Below, in pieces: positions 43,961 through 52,364 of a stretch of DNA of 64,000 bases. Every line of letters begins with the position of its first letter. Positions within the stretch are counted from its first letter, which is position 1. The position numbers were made by a program, and so were the translations under genes. The notes below the pieces were generated by a model. That model was not told where the DNA came from. It made no database searches and saw only the letters and a list, made by a program, of their open reading frames with translations. The DNA comes from Croceimicrobium sp965228705 (lineage in GTDB: Bacteria > Bacteroidota > Bacteroidia > Flavobacteriales > Schleiferiaceae). The DNA lies in the NCBI RefSeq assembly GCF_965228705.1, contig NZ_OZ245832.1, forward strand, positions 3,596,001 through 3,660,000, given 5' to 3'.

Positions 43961-44706
43961 AACGATACGATATACCCTCACATGCCGGTACCATTGTTCT
44001 GGATGGGGTTGATCTGAATGAACTGGAATTACAAATCAGCGACATCGAACGCGACTTTAAAGTCCGGGAAATTGACATCACCTTCAAAGAAGAAAAGCTT
44101 TACGACAACCAGGTTCGACATTCTTCAGATGCTTATAAGTTTATCAAGGAGGTCATCTTCGATGGCATGGAGATCCAGGAGCATTTTGTGGTGCTCTACA
44201 TGAATCAAGCTAATAGGATCACAGGCTATTACAAGCACTCGAAGGGCACCATCAACTCTACCCAAGTGGATATCGAAATCATTACGGCCGTGGCCATCAA
44301 AACTCTGTCCAAGGCTATGATCATTTCGCACAATCATCCCAGCGGGAATACCCGTCCCAGTGAAGCGGATCGCAGAATGACCAAACGTCTTAAAGAAGCG
44401 GCTTCTATGTTTGACATCAGTGTTCTGGATCACATCATCTGTACCGCGGACAACTATTACTCTTTCGCGGACAATAGCGAAGGCTCGCTCTCCGGTCCAT
44501 CGGAAGAGTCTGTGGTTACGGCCATGCGTGAGCGTATTCTCCAAGGCTTGCGCCAGGTGACTGAGGCTAATTCTCCCAACATTCATCGTATGATTCAAAC
44601 CAAGGAAGGCTACCGAAAGCTGGAAGAGCGCATCCTGGAAAAGGTGCTGCGTGATAACCGGATTCCAGAAGCAGTGATCCCTCAAATTGAAATGGAATGG
44701 AACTGA
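43957..44706 (+). CDS. RadC-like JAB-domain protein
   Basis: 249 residues. The JAMM metal motif is complete in IISHNHPSGNTRPSEAD (two His and an Asp). Preceding NSTQVDIEIITAVAIKTL is typical of the RadC family. A long helical C-terminal extension with basic patches follows. RadC proteins are frequent in mobile elements, with no firmly established role. Coupled to the methyltransferase by ATGA. Confidence 0.85.
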   Translation: MKRYDIPSHAGTIVLDGVDLNELELQISDIERDFKVREIDITFKEEKLYDNQVRHSSDAYKFIKEVIFDGMEIQEHFVVLYMNQANRITGYYKHSKGTINSTQVDIEIITAVAIKTLSKAMIISHNHPSGNTRPSEADRRMTKRLKEAASMFDISVLDHIICTADNYYSFADNSEGSLSGPSEESVVTAMRERILQGLRQVTEANSPNIHRMIQTKEGYRKLEERILEKVLRDNRIPEAVIPQIEMEWN

Positions 44707-45137
44707 TCTTTCCTCAACGGTCTAGGGCAAGAATCGCAGCTCTGCATCACCTGCGCGCGGAATTCAATGAAGATTTAAAGACCGCCACTGCTGCCAGAAG
44801 AAAGGAACTGGAGCAGCAAATAGCTCTGGTTAGAAATGGTGTGTTCCCTGAAGAATTTGACGCAGGTGAGATGGTGAAGCTGGTGGAAAAGAAGCAAAGC
44901 TTTTCCAATGAGCCGCTTAGCACAACCGAGCTGATGACCTTCAATACCTACTTCGACATCAATCCAGGTAAGATTTGTGGCCAGGAAGTGATTGCCAGTT
45001 CGCGGGATTTTCCGGTAAGCATTGCCGGAAACCGGGAGGATGTGGAAAAAGCAATTGACCGAACCCTGGAAACAAAGAACAGCATGGAGCTGGAGGCGCA
45101 AGCCTTAGAGCTGGAACTCAACCTTTTTGAATTATGA
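44697..45137 (+). CDS. Small protein with acidic/leucine-rich C-terminal peptide
   Basis: 146 residues. The first 60 are helical and basic (ARIAALHHLRAEFNEDLKTA), the middle is mixed, and the last 17 residues alternate Glu and Leu (ELEAQALELELNLFEL). The same pattern ends the following 1299-residue helicase. No catalytic motif. It overlaps RadC by 10 nt and the helicase by 4, so it probably works with them. Confidence 0.68.
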   Translation: MELIFPQRSRARIAALHHLRAEFNEDLKTATAARRKELEQQIALVRNGVFPEEFDAGEMVKLVEKKQSFSNEPLSTTELMTFNTYFDINPGKICGQEVIASSRDFPVSIAGNREDVEKAIDRTLETKNSMELEAQALELELNLFEL

Positions 45138-48100
45138 GCTACTTAAACGGAATTTCGAGCGCTTCGGGCTTGGGTAGCCTGAATGGATATACCGCTGCAA
45201 GATTGGCAGCGCAGTCTGAGACTTTGAAAAAATTGCTGACTGAAGATCCTAAACTGGACGGTTTAGGACGCATCACATCTTCCAAAGTGATGCCCTTTTC
45301 GGAGGTAGTGAAACGCTACAACAAAGGCATCTCCAAAAATGAGATCCAAGCCTGGGTATGGTACAAGCGAAGTGTGGGTGTGCCTATGCACGGATGGGAA
45401 GCCTATTTTCTAAAGGAAGGTGAAGCCACTAAGGAAGTGAAAGTGAAATCGGCCACGCTACTTTATGACGAGCGTATGGCTGAGATCCGCATGGCTTATC
45501 CTGGTGAAGTACTGGGTAAGTGGATCCGTGATGAAGAAAGCAAAGCCGGTACCAATTACTATATCGTTCGTTCGGGCTCCGGGCTTTTTAAAGTCAAATC
45601 GGATGACTGTTCCCTTATAAAAGGTGAAGCGACCAGCAATCAAAAGGAGCTTAATCGCCTGGTGGAAGAAGGAGCTCTGTTTTACCACGGTGGCGAACTT
45701 TTGCCTTTGCCGATCTACACCTTTGGTAATATGTACGACCGCGAACTCCAACTGGAAGCGGATAAGGCTTTTATTATTGAAACCTGGGGTGAGGCCATTT
45801 ATCAGAAGCATCTGAAAGAAATCTCGGAGGCCAAACCACAACTAATGACGGTGACCAATCCGGATGAAAAGGAGCGTCCGATAATAACGGCCATCTCAGA
45901 TTTCGCATCCAGCAAGGACACCTTCAATATCACCCAGGTTCGCGAGGAGTATATGGATGTGGAATCGGCCAGTGAGTTTAAGAAGGTCAACGGACGTATT
46001 GCCCGAAAGAATGCCAAGGAATCCATCAACCTCCAGTTTGATGGGGAACGCAAGTACACCTTGCAACACGTTTTTATCAAGTGGCTTTACACCCTCCAGG
46101 AAACAGATTTCGTAAAAAGCTCGGCCATTGATATTTCTGACTACTATTTGCTCAATCGTCCGTTGCGGGATGACCGGCTTTCAAAAGAGGAAAAGGCGGA
46201 GCTGAAAGCCAATGCCCGTGAAGAAGGCGAAAAGCTTTTTTCCAAGTTCCTGCACGAGGTGTTTACTTTCGAGGATCAGCAGCGACTGGATTATTCCTGG
46301 AACCGACTCTACAATGCCCAGGCCGACATTATGCACCACAAGGTACCGGTGGGATTTGAATGTTCCCGGAAATTTAAAAGTGGTGTACTACAGATCACCG
46401 ATATCCAGCGGGAGGGAGTAGCTTTTATGGAGGCCATGGGATCCGGCATCAATGCTTTTGACGTGGGGGTGGGTAAAACCATGACCGCTATTACCAACCT
46501 GGCGCATGCGCTGTACAGTGGTAAATGCTCTCGGCCTCTCATCGTAGTACCCAAACCAACTTACAAGAAATGGATTGCCGAACTCATTGGCTACACGGAT
46601 AAAAAGTCCGGTGAATTCGTTCCTGGTGTTTTGTCCTATACCGTTGTCCAGCTCAATGACTGGTACAATCTGGGAACTCAGGTAGTCAAAGGGTTGAATC
46701 TGAGTAAGCCGGTTCCTAAGAAGTCGATTACCATCGTCACCTATGAAGGTTTCAAGCGTCTGGGCTTTGGTCAGGATGTTTCGGAATCACTCTTCACGGA
46801 GCTGGTGAATATCCTTGGACAGTCTTCCGAGAAAAGCGAGCGCGATAAGGAAATCAAGTACCAGAAATTCCGGGAGATGATCGGTGTAGGTCTTAAAAAT
46901 ACCGTGGCCGATGTGGATGCACTGGCCTTTGATTATGTGGTGATCGATGAAGCGCACCGGTGTAAAAACGTCTTTGCTTCGGTAAAAGCCGATGAGGACA
47001 ATGGCAAGCGCTACAGTATTCAAAGTGCGGTTTCAGAAACCGGTCAAAAGGCATTTTTGATCCTCAATTACATTCAGCGTAAGTATGGCCGAAATACCAT
47101 GCTGCTTACCGCTACGCCTTTTACCAATTCGCCTTTGGAGATCTATTCCATGCTCTCCCTGGTAGGTTACGAAAGCCTTGTAAGCAGTGGGATTTACAAC
47201 ATCGATACCTTCTTCGACCTTTTTGTTCTTCCTACCATTGAGTGGACGGCCAACTACAAGGAAGAGATTGTGGAGAAGGAGGTGATTAAGAGCTTCACCA
47301 ACCGCAGGGTGTTGCAGAAGCTCATCTACAACCACATTCTTTACAAAACTGGTGAGGAGGCCGGGGTAAAGCGTCCAAAGAAGATCAATCTCCCGATGAT
47401 CTACAACCTTTTGGAGGACAAGCCTGAACAGCGTTTGCCGGTAAAGGATCAGGCGCTCACCTACATCAATATGACTCCATTCCAGCGCGAGAATCAAAAT
47501 AAGATTGTTTCGCTGGCCAAGAAGTCCACGGAAGGAAAGTTGGATATGGGCAATCTCTTCAGGGCCCTGGCCTATAGCCTGGATAACGCACTTTCTCCTT
47601 ATTTACTGGGTGGCCAGCCGGAGGACTACCGGGAGTTTGTAAAGAACTCACCAAAAATCGCCTACGTGATGGAGTGTATTGCTTCGGTGAAGGACTACCA
47701 CAAAAAACGGGGTGAGGAAGTTTCGGGCCAGGTGATCTACATGAACCGGGGAAAGCAGTTCTTCCCGATGATCAAGGAGTACCTGGAAGAGGAGCTGGGA
47801 TTTAAGCGAGGTGTAACTTATTCGAAGGTCAAAGTAGATGAAGTGGAAATCATCTCTTCTGATATCAATGATACCCGAAAGGAGAATGTCAAGGAAGCCT
47901 TTTTGGAAGGGGTGGTAAAGGTCATCATAGGTACGGCTACCATACGGGAGGGTATTGACCTCCAAAAACGCGGGACTGTAATCTACAACTGCTACCCCGA
48001 ATGGAACCCCACCGATATCCGGCAACTCGAAGGCCGCATCTGGCGACAAGGCAACCAATTTGAATATGTACGGGTGGTGATGCCGCTCATCCAGGATTCC

Positions 48101-49033
48101 ATGGACGTTTTTGTATTCCAAAAACTGGAAGAGAAAACCGCCCGGATCAATGACATCTGGTTCCGGGGTGATCGTGGCAATGTGCTTGACCTGGAAAGCC
48201 TGGATCCACAGGAAGTGAAACTGGCACTGATCACTGACATCGACCGGTTGGTGCGCATGTTCTTTGACCAGGAAAAAGAAGAGCTACAGCGCCAATGGAA
48301 ACGCATTCGCCATTCCATCTCCCTGATTGAGGAGATCAAGCGGGATATCCAGTATTACCGCTCTTACCGGGAAAAATCCATTGAGGCCTTGCGGGCTTTC
48401 CTGGCTTCTCTCAAAAACAGCCATTGGCTAAGCGAAGACCAGGAGGAGAAAGGCGAAGCATCTAAAGTTCGGAAAAAGGCTGTTCAGCTCCATGATGATC
48501 TGGAAGAGTTGCTTTCTGCCACCGAGATGGGGGATAAGGAGATTATCGCCATGGGGCGAAAGATCGATGCTAGTTACTCTATGCTAGGGGTGTATTTCTC
48601 CAACAAATGGTACCTGGAGTATTTGAAGGAATACGTTTCCAAGGTGCGAAAGACTGAGAAAACCGTGCTCAAAAGCAAAGGCTTTAGCATCGATTCTGAC
48701 CTCGATATGGTATTGGCCACTTACACCAAGGAACAAGATGCCTTGACCACTCAAGCCGACCGGTATAAAGGGGGTAAAGAGAGTCCACGTTGGTCAGAGC
48801 TTAGAAGTGAGATCCAAGAGAAGAAATCTGCGCTCCAGGTGGAGGGCAAAACGGCCAGGGAACGCGCTGCGGAGTTTGCCCGTCTCAATTACCTATTGGA
48901 CTACAAGGTGGAATTACCATCCCGGACTGAGCCAGAGGAAGAAGCTGAATTTGAAATCATCGATGAAGAAGACAGTACCCTGGAACTGGAAGCCCTTGCC
49001 CTTGAATTAGAACTTGAACTTTTAGCAATTTAA
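45134..49033 (+). CDS. Large SNF2-type helicase, antirestriction/DarB-like
   Basis: 1299 residues. The N-terminal 420 are without recognised domain. The helicase core has a Walker A variant DVGVGKTMTA (443-449), DEAH in YVVIDEAHRCKN (about 605), LLTATPFTNSP, and C-terminal motifs GTATIREGIDLQ and QLEGRIWRQGN (about 965). The C-terminal 250 residues are coiled-coil and end in LELEALALELELELLAI. Split from its methyltransferase, it resembles the phage and plasmid helicase-methylase (DarB-like) proteins. It acts on DNA, possibly at entry. Confidence 0.88.
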   Translation: MSYLNGISSASGLGSLNGYTAARLAAQSETLKKLLTEDPKLDGLGRITSSKVMPFSEVVKRYNKGISKNEIQAWVWYKRSVGVPMHGWEAYFLKEGEATKEVKVKSATLLYDERMAEIRMAYPGEVLGKWIRDEESKAGTNYYIVRSGSGLFKVKSDDCSLIKGEATSNQKELNRLVEEGALFYHGGELLPLPIYTFGNMYDRELQLEADKAFIIETWGEAIYQKHLKEISEAKPQLMTVTNPDEKERPIITAISDFASSKDTFNITQVREEYMDVESASEFKKVNGRIARKNAKESINLQFDGERKYTLQHVFIKWLYTLQETDFVKSSAIDISDYYLLNRPLRDDRLSKEEKAELKANAREEGEKLFSKFLHEVFTFEDQQRLDYSWNRLYNAQADIMHHKVPVGFECSRKFKSGVLQITDIQREGVAFMEAMGSGINAFDVGVGKTMTAITNLAHALYSGKCSRPLIVVPKPTYKKWIAELIGYTDKKSGEFVPGVLSYTVVQLNDWYNLGTQVVKGLNLSKPVPKKSITIVTYEGFKRLGFGQDVSESLFTELVNILGQSSEKSERDKEIKYQKFREMIGVGLKNTVADVDALAFDYVVIDEAHRCKNVFASVKADEDNGKRYSIQSAVSETGQKAFLILNYIQRKYGRNTMLLTATPFTNSPLEIYSMLSLVGYESLVSSGIYNIDTFFDLFVLPTIEWTANYKEEIVEKEVIKSFTNRRVLQKLIYNHILYKTGEEAGVKRPKKINLPMIYNLLEDKPEQRLPVKDQALTYINMTPFQRENQNKIVSLAKKSTEGKLDMGNLFRALAYSLDNALSPYLLGGQPEDYREFVKNSPKIAYVMECIASVKDYHKKRGEEVSGQVIYMNRGKQFFPMIKEYLEEELGFKRGVTYSKVKVDEVEIISSDINDTRKENVKEAFLEGVVKVIIGTATIREGIDLQKRGTVIYNCYPEWNPTDIRQLEGRIWRQGNQFEYVRVVMPLIQDSMDVFVFQKLEEKTARINDIWFRGDRGNVLDLESLDPQEVKLALITDIDRLVRMFFDQEKEELQRQWKRIRHSISLIEEIKRDIQYYRSYREKSIEALRAFLASLKNSHWLSEDQEEKGEASKVRKKAVQLHDDLEELLSATEMGDKEIIAMGRKIDASYSMLGVYFSNKWYLEYLKEYVSKVRKTEKTVLKSKGFSIDSDLDMVLATYTKEQDALTTQADRYKGGKESPRWSELRSEIQEKKSALQVEGKTARERAAEFARLNYLLDYKVELPSRTEPEEEAEFEIIDEEDSTLELEALALELELELLAI

Positions 49034-49036
49034 GCC

Positions 49037-50476
49037 ATGATTACCGTACAGAATTACCTGAATACCGCTTGCAACCTCGACTTTTCATCTTTCCCCGAAG
49101 CTTTGAAAAAGGGTGACGATCTTACCCGCAAAGCCTTAGCTCAAAACGGGTACCACAGCAATGAAACCATCAAGCGTGTGGTGGATACCTATATCGAAAA
49201 GCTCAATGCCTATGTGAAGGCGAGTGGGCCAAAGCAAACGCAAAAGCAATTAACCAAGCCAGCAAAGCCTAGCCCGACAAAGACAAAGAAGAAATCACCT
49301 GCTAAAGCTCAGGCAAAACCCAGGGCTGTAAAAAAGGCTGTTGCCAAGACCGAAGCCAAGCCGGTGGAAATGCTACCGGAAGAGATTCGCTTTATCCGCA
49401 GGTATGTGGCCATGCATGGTAAGGTAAAATCCAAATTGTCGGTCATGCGTCTTCTTTCTTCTCTACAGAAGGCCATGCTGGAGAAGCGCATCCGGAAAAC
49501 TTCTTCTTACGCCAAAGAGATGCTGCAAATCCAAGATCAACTCATCAGTTGCGCGGAACGTATGGGTGACGAAGCAGAAATCAGCATTTCCTCCAAGCAT
49601 TTAGAGCACTACAAGGAAATTGCTTCATCACAACGGATCCGGGAGTCGATAGCCTTGCTCAAGCGCTTTGTGGCCATTCATGGCCGGGAAGGCATGGAAG
49701 AACGGGCCGAGCGCCTGATGAAAGCCATGGAGCGCATGGTAAAGAAGGGAAAGATCCGTAAAGACGATCCTTATGCGGCTAAGCTCAGTGAGGCTTATAA
49801 GTCGTTGAAGATCTTCCTGCGGGATAAAAAAGCCGCACCTGAAATTACGGAAAGCGAGCTCAACGGAATCTATGGACTTTTGGGGATGCCCGGAACTAAA
49901 ATCAAACCGGGTAAACCAAAAGGACTTGCCGGAGTTGTTTCCAGCCAGGATCTCATGAACATGGATTTTGAAACCATCGGCCTCCGTGGGAAATTCCAGG
50001 AACTGATCGGTGACCCTTCGGTAGGCTTTACGGCCATGGTATTCGGTCAACCCAAGAGTGGTAAATCTACCCTCATGCTGGACTTTGCGCATCACCTGGC
50101 CAGCCATCACGGTGAAGTCTTGTATGTGGCCTTTGAAGAGGGCTACGGCTATACCTTAAAGGAGAAGATTACCCGAATTGGCGCCATTCATCCTCGACTA
50201 AACTTTTCCGAGGAATTGCCAGGCAAACTAGGAGCCTACGATTTTGTGTTCATTGACAGCGTGAGCCGGGCTGGAATGGAACTCGATGACATGATCGAAC
50301 TAAAAAACAAGTATCCACGCACCAGTTTCATTTTCATCTTCCATGCCACCAAGGACGGTAAGTTCAAAGGCGGAAATGAACTGGCCCATGAGGTGGACGT
50401 GATTATTGAGGTGGAAAATGGTATGGCCAAAGGGAAAGGGCGGTTTGGTCAAGGGGAGATGGAGGTGAGGTTTTAA
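49037..50476 (+). CDS. RadA/RecA-like ATPase with histone-like linker
   Basis: 479 residues. Residues 64-110 are a Lys/Ala/Pro linker like histone H1 tails. Two helical repeats follow (115-170 and 202-258; compare RRYVAMHG with KRFVAIHG, and RIRKTSSYA with KIRKDDPYA). The C-terminal ATPase shows P-loop FGQPKSGKSTL (336-346), a YVAFEEG segment and Walker B YDFVFIDS, in the RadA/Sms style, but with no KNRFG motif or lon-like domain. Roles in recombination or genome packaging are both possible. It is the last gene of the operon. Confidence 0.82.
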   Translation: MITVQNYLNTACNLDFSSFPEALKKGDDLTRKALAQNGYHSNETIKRVVDTYIEKLNAYVKASGPKQTQKQLTKPAKPSPTKTKKKSPAKAQAKPRAVKKAVAKTEAKPVEMLPEEIRFIRRYVAMHGKVKSKLSVMRLLSSLQKAMLEKRIRKTSSYAKEMLQIQDQLISCAERMGDEAEISISSKHLEHYKEIASSQRIRESIALLKRFVAIHGREGMEERAERLMKAMERMVKKGKIRKDDPYAAKLSEAYKSLKIFLRDKKAAPEITESELNGIYGLLGMPGTKIKPGKPKGLAGVVSSQDLMNMDFETIGLRGKFQELIGDPSVGFTAMVFGQPKSGKSTLMLDFAHHLASHHGEVLYVAFEEGYGYTLKEKITRIGAIHPRLNFSEELPGKLGAYDFVFIDSVSRAGMELDDMIELKNKYPRTSFIFIFHATKDGKFKGGNELAHEVDVIIEVENGMAKGKGRFGQGEMEVRF

Positions 50477-50657
50477 GCTAGGTTTTTCCAGAACCTGCCC
50501 ATTCGAAGAGGCAAGCTTAAATATTGGTTTCTGACAAAGTTGGAGGCTCCCTCAATAATGAAGGCCACTTTCATTCAATATCATCTTTGGTGATCAAACT
50601 ATGTCCCACACTTCATTACGACACTAGTAAGTCATCCTTCTTTCGCCCTAGCTTGAA

Positions 50658-50979
50658 CTACGTTGATCTTGGAGCATACATAATAATCAGTACACCAAGC
50701 AATGCAACAGTGCCACCGATAAGGTCATACTTATCCGGCACAACTCCATCCACCTTCCAGCCCCAGATAATAGCCATCACAATGAAAATGCCGCCATAGG
50801 CTGCATACACCCGGCCAAAATTTGCCGGTTGAAAGGTGGCCACCACTCCATAGACCACCCAAAACGCCAATCCACCAGGGCCTACCTTCCCTTAAGCTGA
50901 GCCAAACCATATAACCGCCTCCGATTTCGAATAAGCCGGCTAATACAAACAGAACCATTGATTTAAGGATAGTAATCAT
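50658..50979 (-). pseudogene. ynfA: Frameshifted YnfA/UPF0060-family membrane protein
   Basis: Two minus-strand frames each encode part of one protein: from 50979, KSMVLFVLAGLFEIGGGY and LREGRPWWIGVLGG; then in a different frame YGVVATFQPANFGRVYAAYG through to KYDLIGGTVALLGVLIIMYAP. Joined they give the usual ~110-residue YnfA layout with four membrane helices. The break is near 50870-50890; about 14 bases appear to be missing, which accounts for the frame change. YnfA is a small multidrug/metal efflux-like protein. Confidence 0.75.
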
Positions 50980-51371
50980 TTCACACTGTTAATTAATTGT
51001 TGAATATCCGGAGGTATTTCCATTGATTTTAGAGGTGGAACCTTGGCTCCTCCTGTATTACCTACAGGAATTTTCCCAACAAAAGACTTTACCCCACCTA
51101 CCAGTAACCGTGGTATTTGACCGATCACCTCTTTGGCACTTTTAATTCTGATACCAAAGAGAAGCATCTTCCAATGCAAATAGCTGTGTTCCCAGGGGCA
51201 AGACTGGCCGATTATATGTGCCCTTTCAAGATGTCTCCAGGCAATTCTAAATTGATCCTTTTCCAGAGCTGCCCGATATACTCTAAGCTCCTGCTCGAAG
51301 TATGGCTGCAACCTGGAAGGCTTAATAGTGTTGAATTTCATATTGTTTGCTTTAGCTACATCATAGAACAA
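50976..51371 (-). CDS. DUF3703-family protein
   Basis: 131 residues; an internal ATG at 51341 would give MKFNTIKPSRLQPYFEQELR, closer to the family start. HLERAHIIGQSCPWEHSYLH and a final GNTGGAKVPPLKSMEIPPDI are family signatures. DUF3703 proteins are nearly always found among metal-resistance genes; their activity is unknown. The stop overlaps the YnfA remnant start, and the gene starts 2 nt after the CDF gene, so it is one operon. Confidence 0.85.
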   Translation of the reverse strand: MFYDVAKANNMKFNTIKPSRLQPYFEQELRVYRAALEKDQFRIAWRHLERAHIIGQSCPWEHSYLHWKMLLFGIRIKSAKEVIGQIPRLLVGGVKSFVGKIPVGNTGGAKVPPLKSMEIPPDIQQLINSVK

Positions 51372-51373
51372 AC

Positions 51374-51997
51374 CTAAACATCAATCTTTCTTCCGTTCTG
51401 AAAAGCTTCCCAACCCTCTTTAAGAGCATAGGGCACGATCAGAAATGCTGCAACAGGATCGGCCCACCACCAATCCAGATAACGAACAGCAAGCAGACCC
51501 CCTAAGACTGCAATGGTCTGATAAAGGCATACAAAGGTATCCTTGGAATCTGCAATTAGCTCCTTGCTGTCCAGCTTTTTGCCATAGCGGTATTTGTACC
51601 AAATCAGGATCGGATTTACCACGAGAGAAATCACGAGTATTACAATTCCGGCTGTACTCCAGGAAGGAGGGTTTTGAGCTATCAGCTTTGAAATAGAATC
51701 ATAGGTAATAAAGGCGCTTACCAGTAAAAATGAAATGGCGATAACATAGAGAGTGGCTCTTTCCCTTTTTCGAACGCGCTTTTCACTGATGCCTTTCACT
51801 TCACCATTAAGCCGCCACCACAAGGTACTTGCCGACACTACTTCAATTATGCTATCGAGGCCCCAACCGATCAAAGCTGCACTGCCGGAAGAGAAACCTG
51901 CAATGAGAGATACAACTACTTCAATGGTGTCGTAAATGACATTGTAAACCTGTACTTTACGGGCCTTTCTAAGATATTTTCCTCTTTCCTTTTCCAT
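51374..51997 (-). CDS. CDF-family cation transporter
   Basis: 207 residues with about five membrane helices. CDF landmarks are GSAALIGWGLDSIIEVVSA in helix 2 and LIADSKDTFVC in helix 5, where Asp residues bind the metal. There is no His-rich loop or C-terminal cytoplasmic domain, so it is a short version. It likely exports Zn, Co or Cd. It is the third gene in a run of CDF, SpoIIAA-like, CDF and DUF3703 genes. Confidence 0.85.
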   Translation of the reverse strand: MEKERGKYLRKARKVQVYNVIYDTIEVVVSLIAGFSSGSAALIGWGLDSIIEVVSASTLWWRLNGEVKGISEKRVRKRERATLYVIAISFLLVSAFITYDSISKLIAQNPPSWSTAGIVILVISLVVNPILIWYKYRYGKKLDSKELIADSKDTFVCLYQTIAVLGGLLAVRYLDWWWADPVAAFLIVPYALKEGWEAFQNGRKIDV

Positions 51998-52003
51998 AAG
52001 AAG

Positions 52004-52357
52004 TTACTTGCTATTAATCCACTCCCTCGCCTCCTCAGCTTCTTCCTCATCAAAATACCGGATGTCTGCATCGGTAAAAGGTTTCATGATATCTGTCATG
52101 AGTTCGTGCCACTTCTTTTGGCCAACAATGGCTACTTTTTTAAGATGCTCCTTATTTTTAAGATCAAACTTCGCATCGCGCCAAAGAGCGCTTGCTGACC
52201 AGCCTTCAAAATCCTGCATCTCAAAGTACCAGCTAATTTGTTCGTGCTGCTCAATTTTCTGCCACAGTAGTGGTAACATTTTATCGTAATCGGTATCATC
52301 AAGTTTGCCTGTAGCAACCATGTAAATTTTGTCTATATTTTCTTCTATCTGTATCAT
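52004..52357 (-). CDS. SpoIIAA-like (STAS/SEC14) protein
   Basis: 117 residues, the size of the SpoIIAA-like family. The phrase ISWYFEMQDFEGWSASALWRD and a late VAIVGQKKWHELM strand-helix are shared with the paralogue at 57796. These proteins occur next to cation transport genes and may sense or regulate; function is not known. It lies between two CDF genes. Confidence 0.82.
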   Translation of the reverse strand: MIQIEENIDKIYMVATGKLDDTDYDKMLPLLWQKIEQHEQISWYFEMQDFEGWSASALWRDAKFDLKNKEHLKKVAIVGQKKWHELMTDIMKPFTDADIRYFDEEEAEEAREWINSK

Positions 52358-52364
52358 GTCGTTA

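Larger units (their letters stand above)
29946..50500 (+). mobile_element. tRNA-Ser-linked integrated virus-like element (right end not found)
   Basis: The element starts at the 3' end of tRNA-Ser and contains an integrase, a DUF4248 protein, a minus-strand cargo pair and a 21-gene plus-strand operon with capsid-candidate, fibre, lysis and antirestriction genes. The right limit is set provisionally after the last plus-strand gene. I found no second copy of the tRNA 3' sequence (ending CTCTCTCCGC) in the rest of the window, so the island may extend through the metal genes beyond 64 kb. Confidence 0.75.

Noticed and set aside
33424..50476. Interpretation as a conventional tailed prophage
   Set aside because: None of the tailed-phage packaging, portal, tape-measure or tail-tube genes could be recognised in 17 kb of densely packed genes.
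33424..50476. Interpretation as a conjugative element
   Set aside because: No Tra, relaxase, coupling-protein or type IV secretion gene is visible; they could lie beyond the window, but this block itself carries phage-type fibre and lysis genes.
50524..50799. Plus-strand open frame opposite the YnfA remnant
   Set aside because: The minus strand clearly encodes conserved YnfA segments there; the plus-strand product has no recognisable feature.
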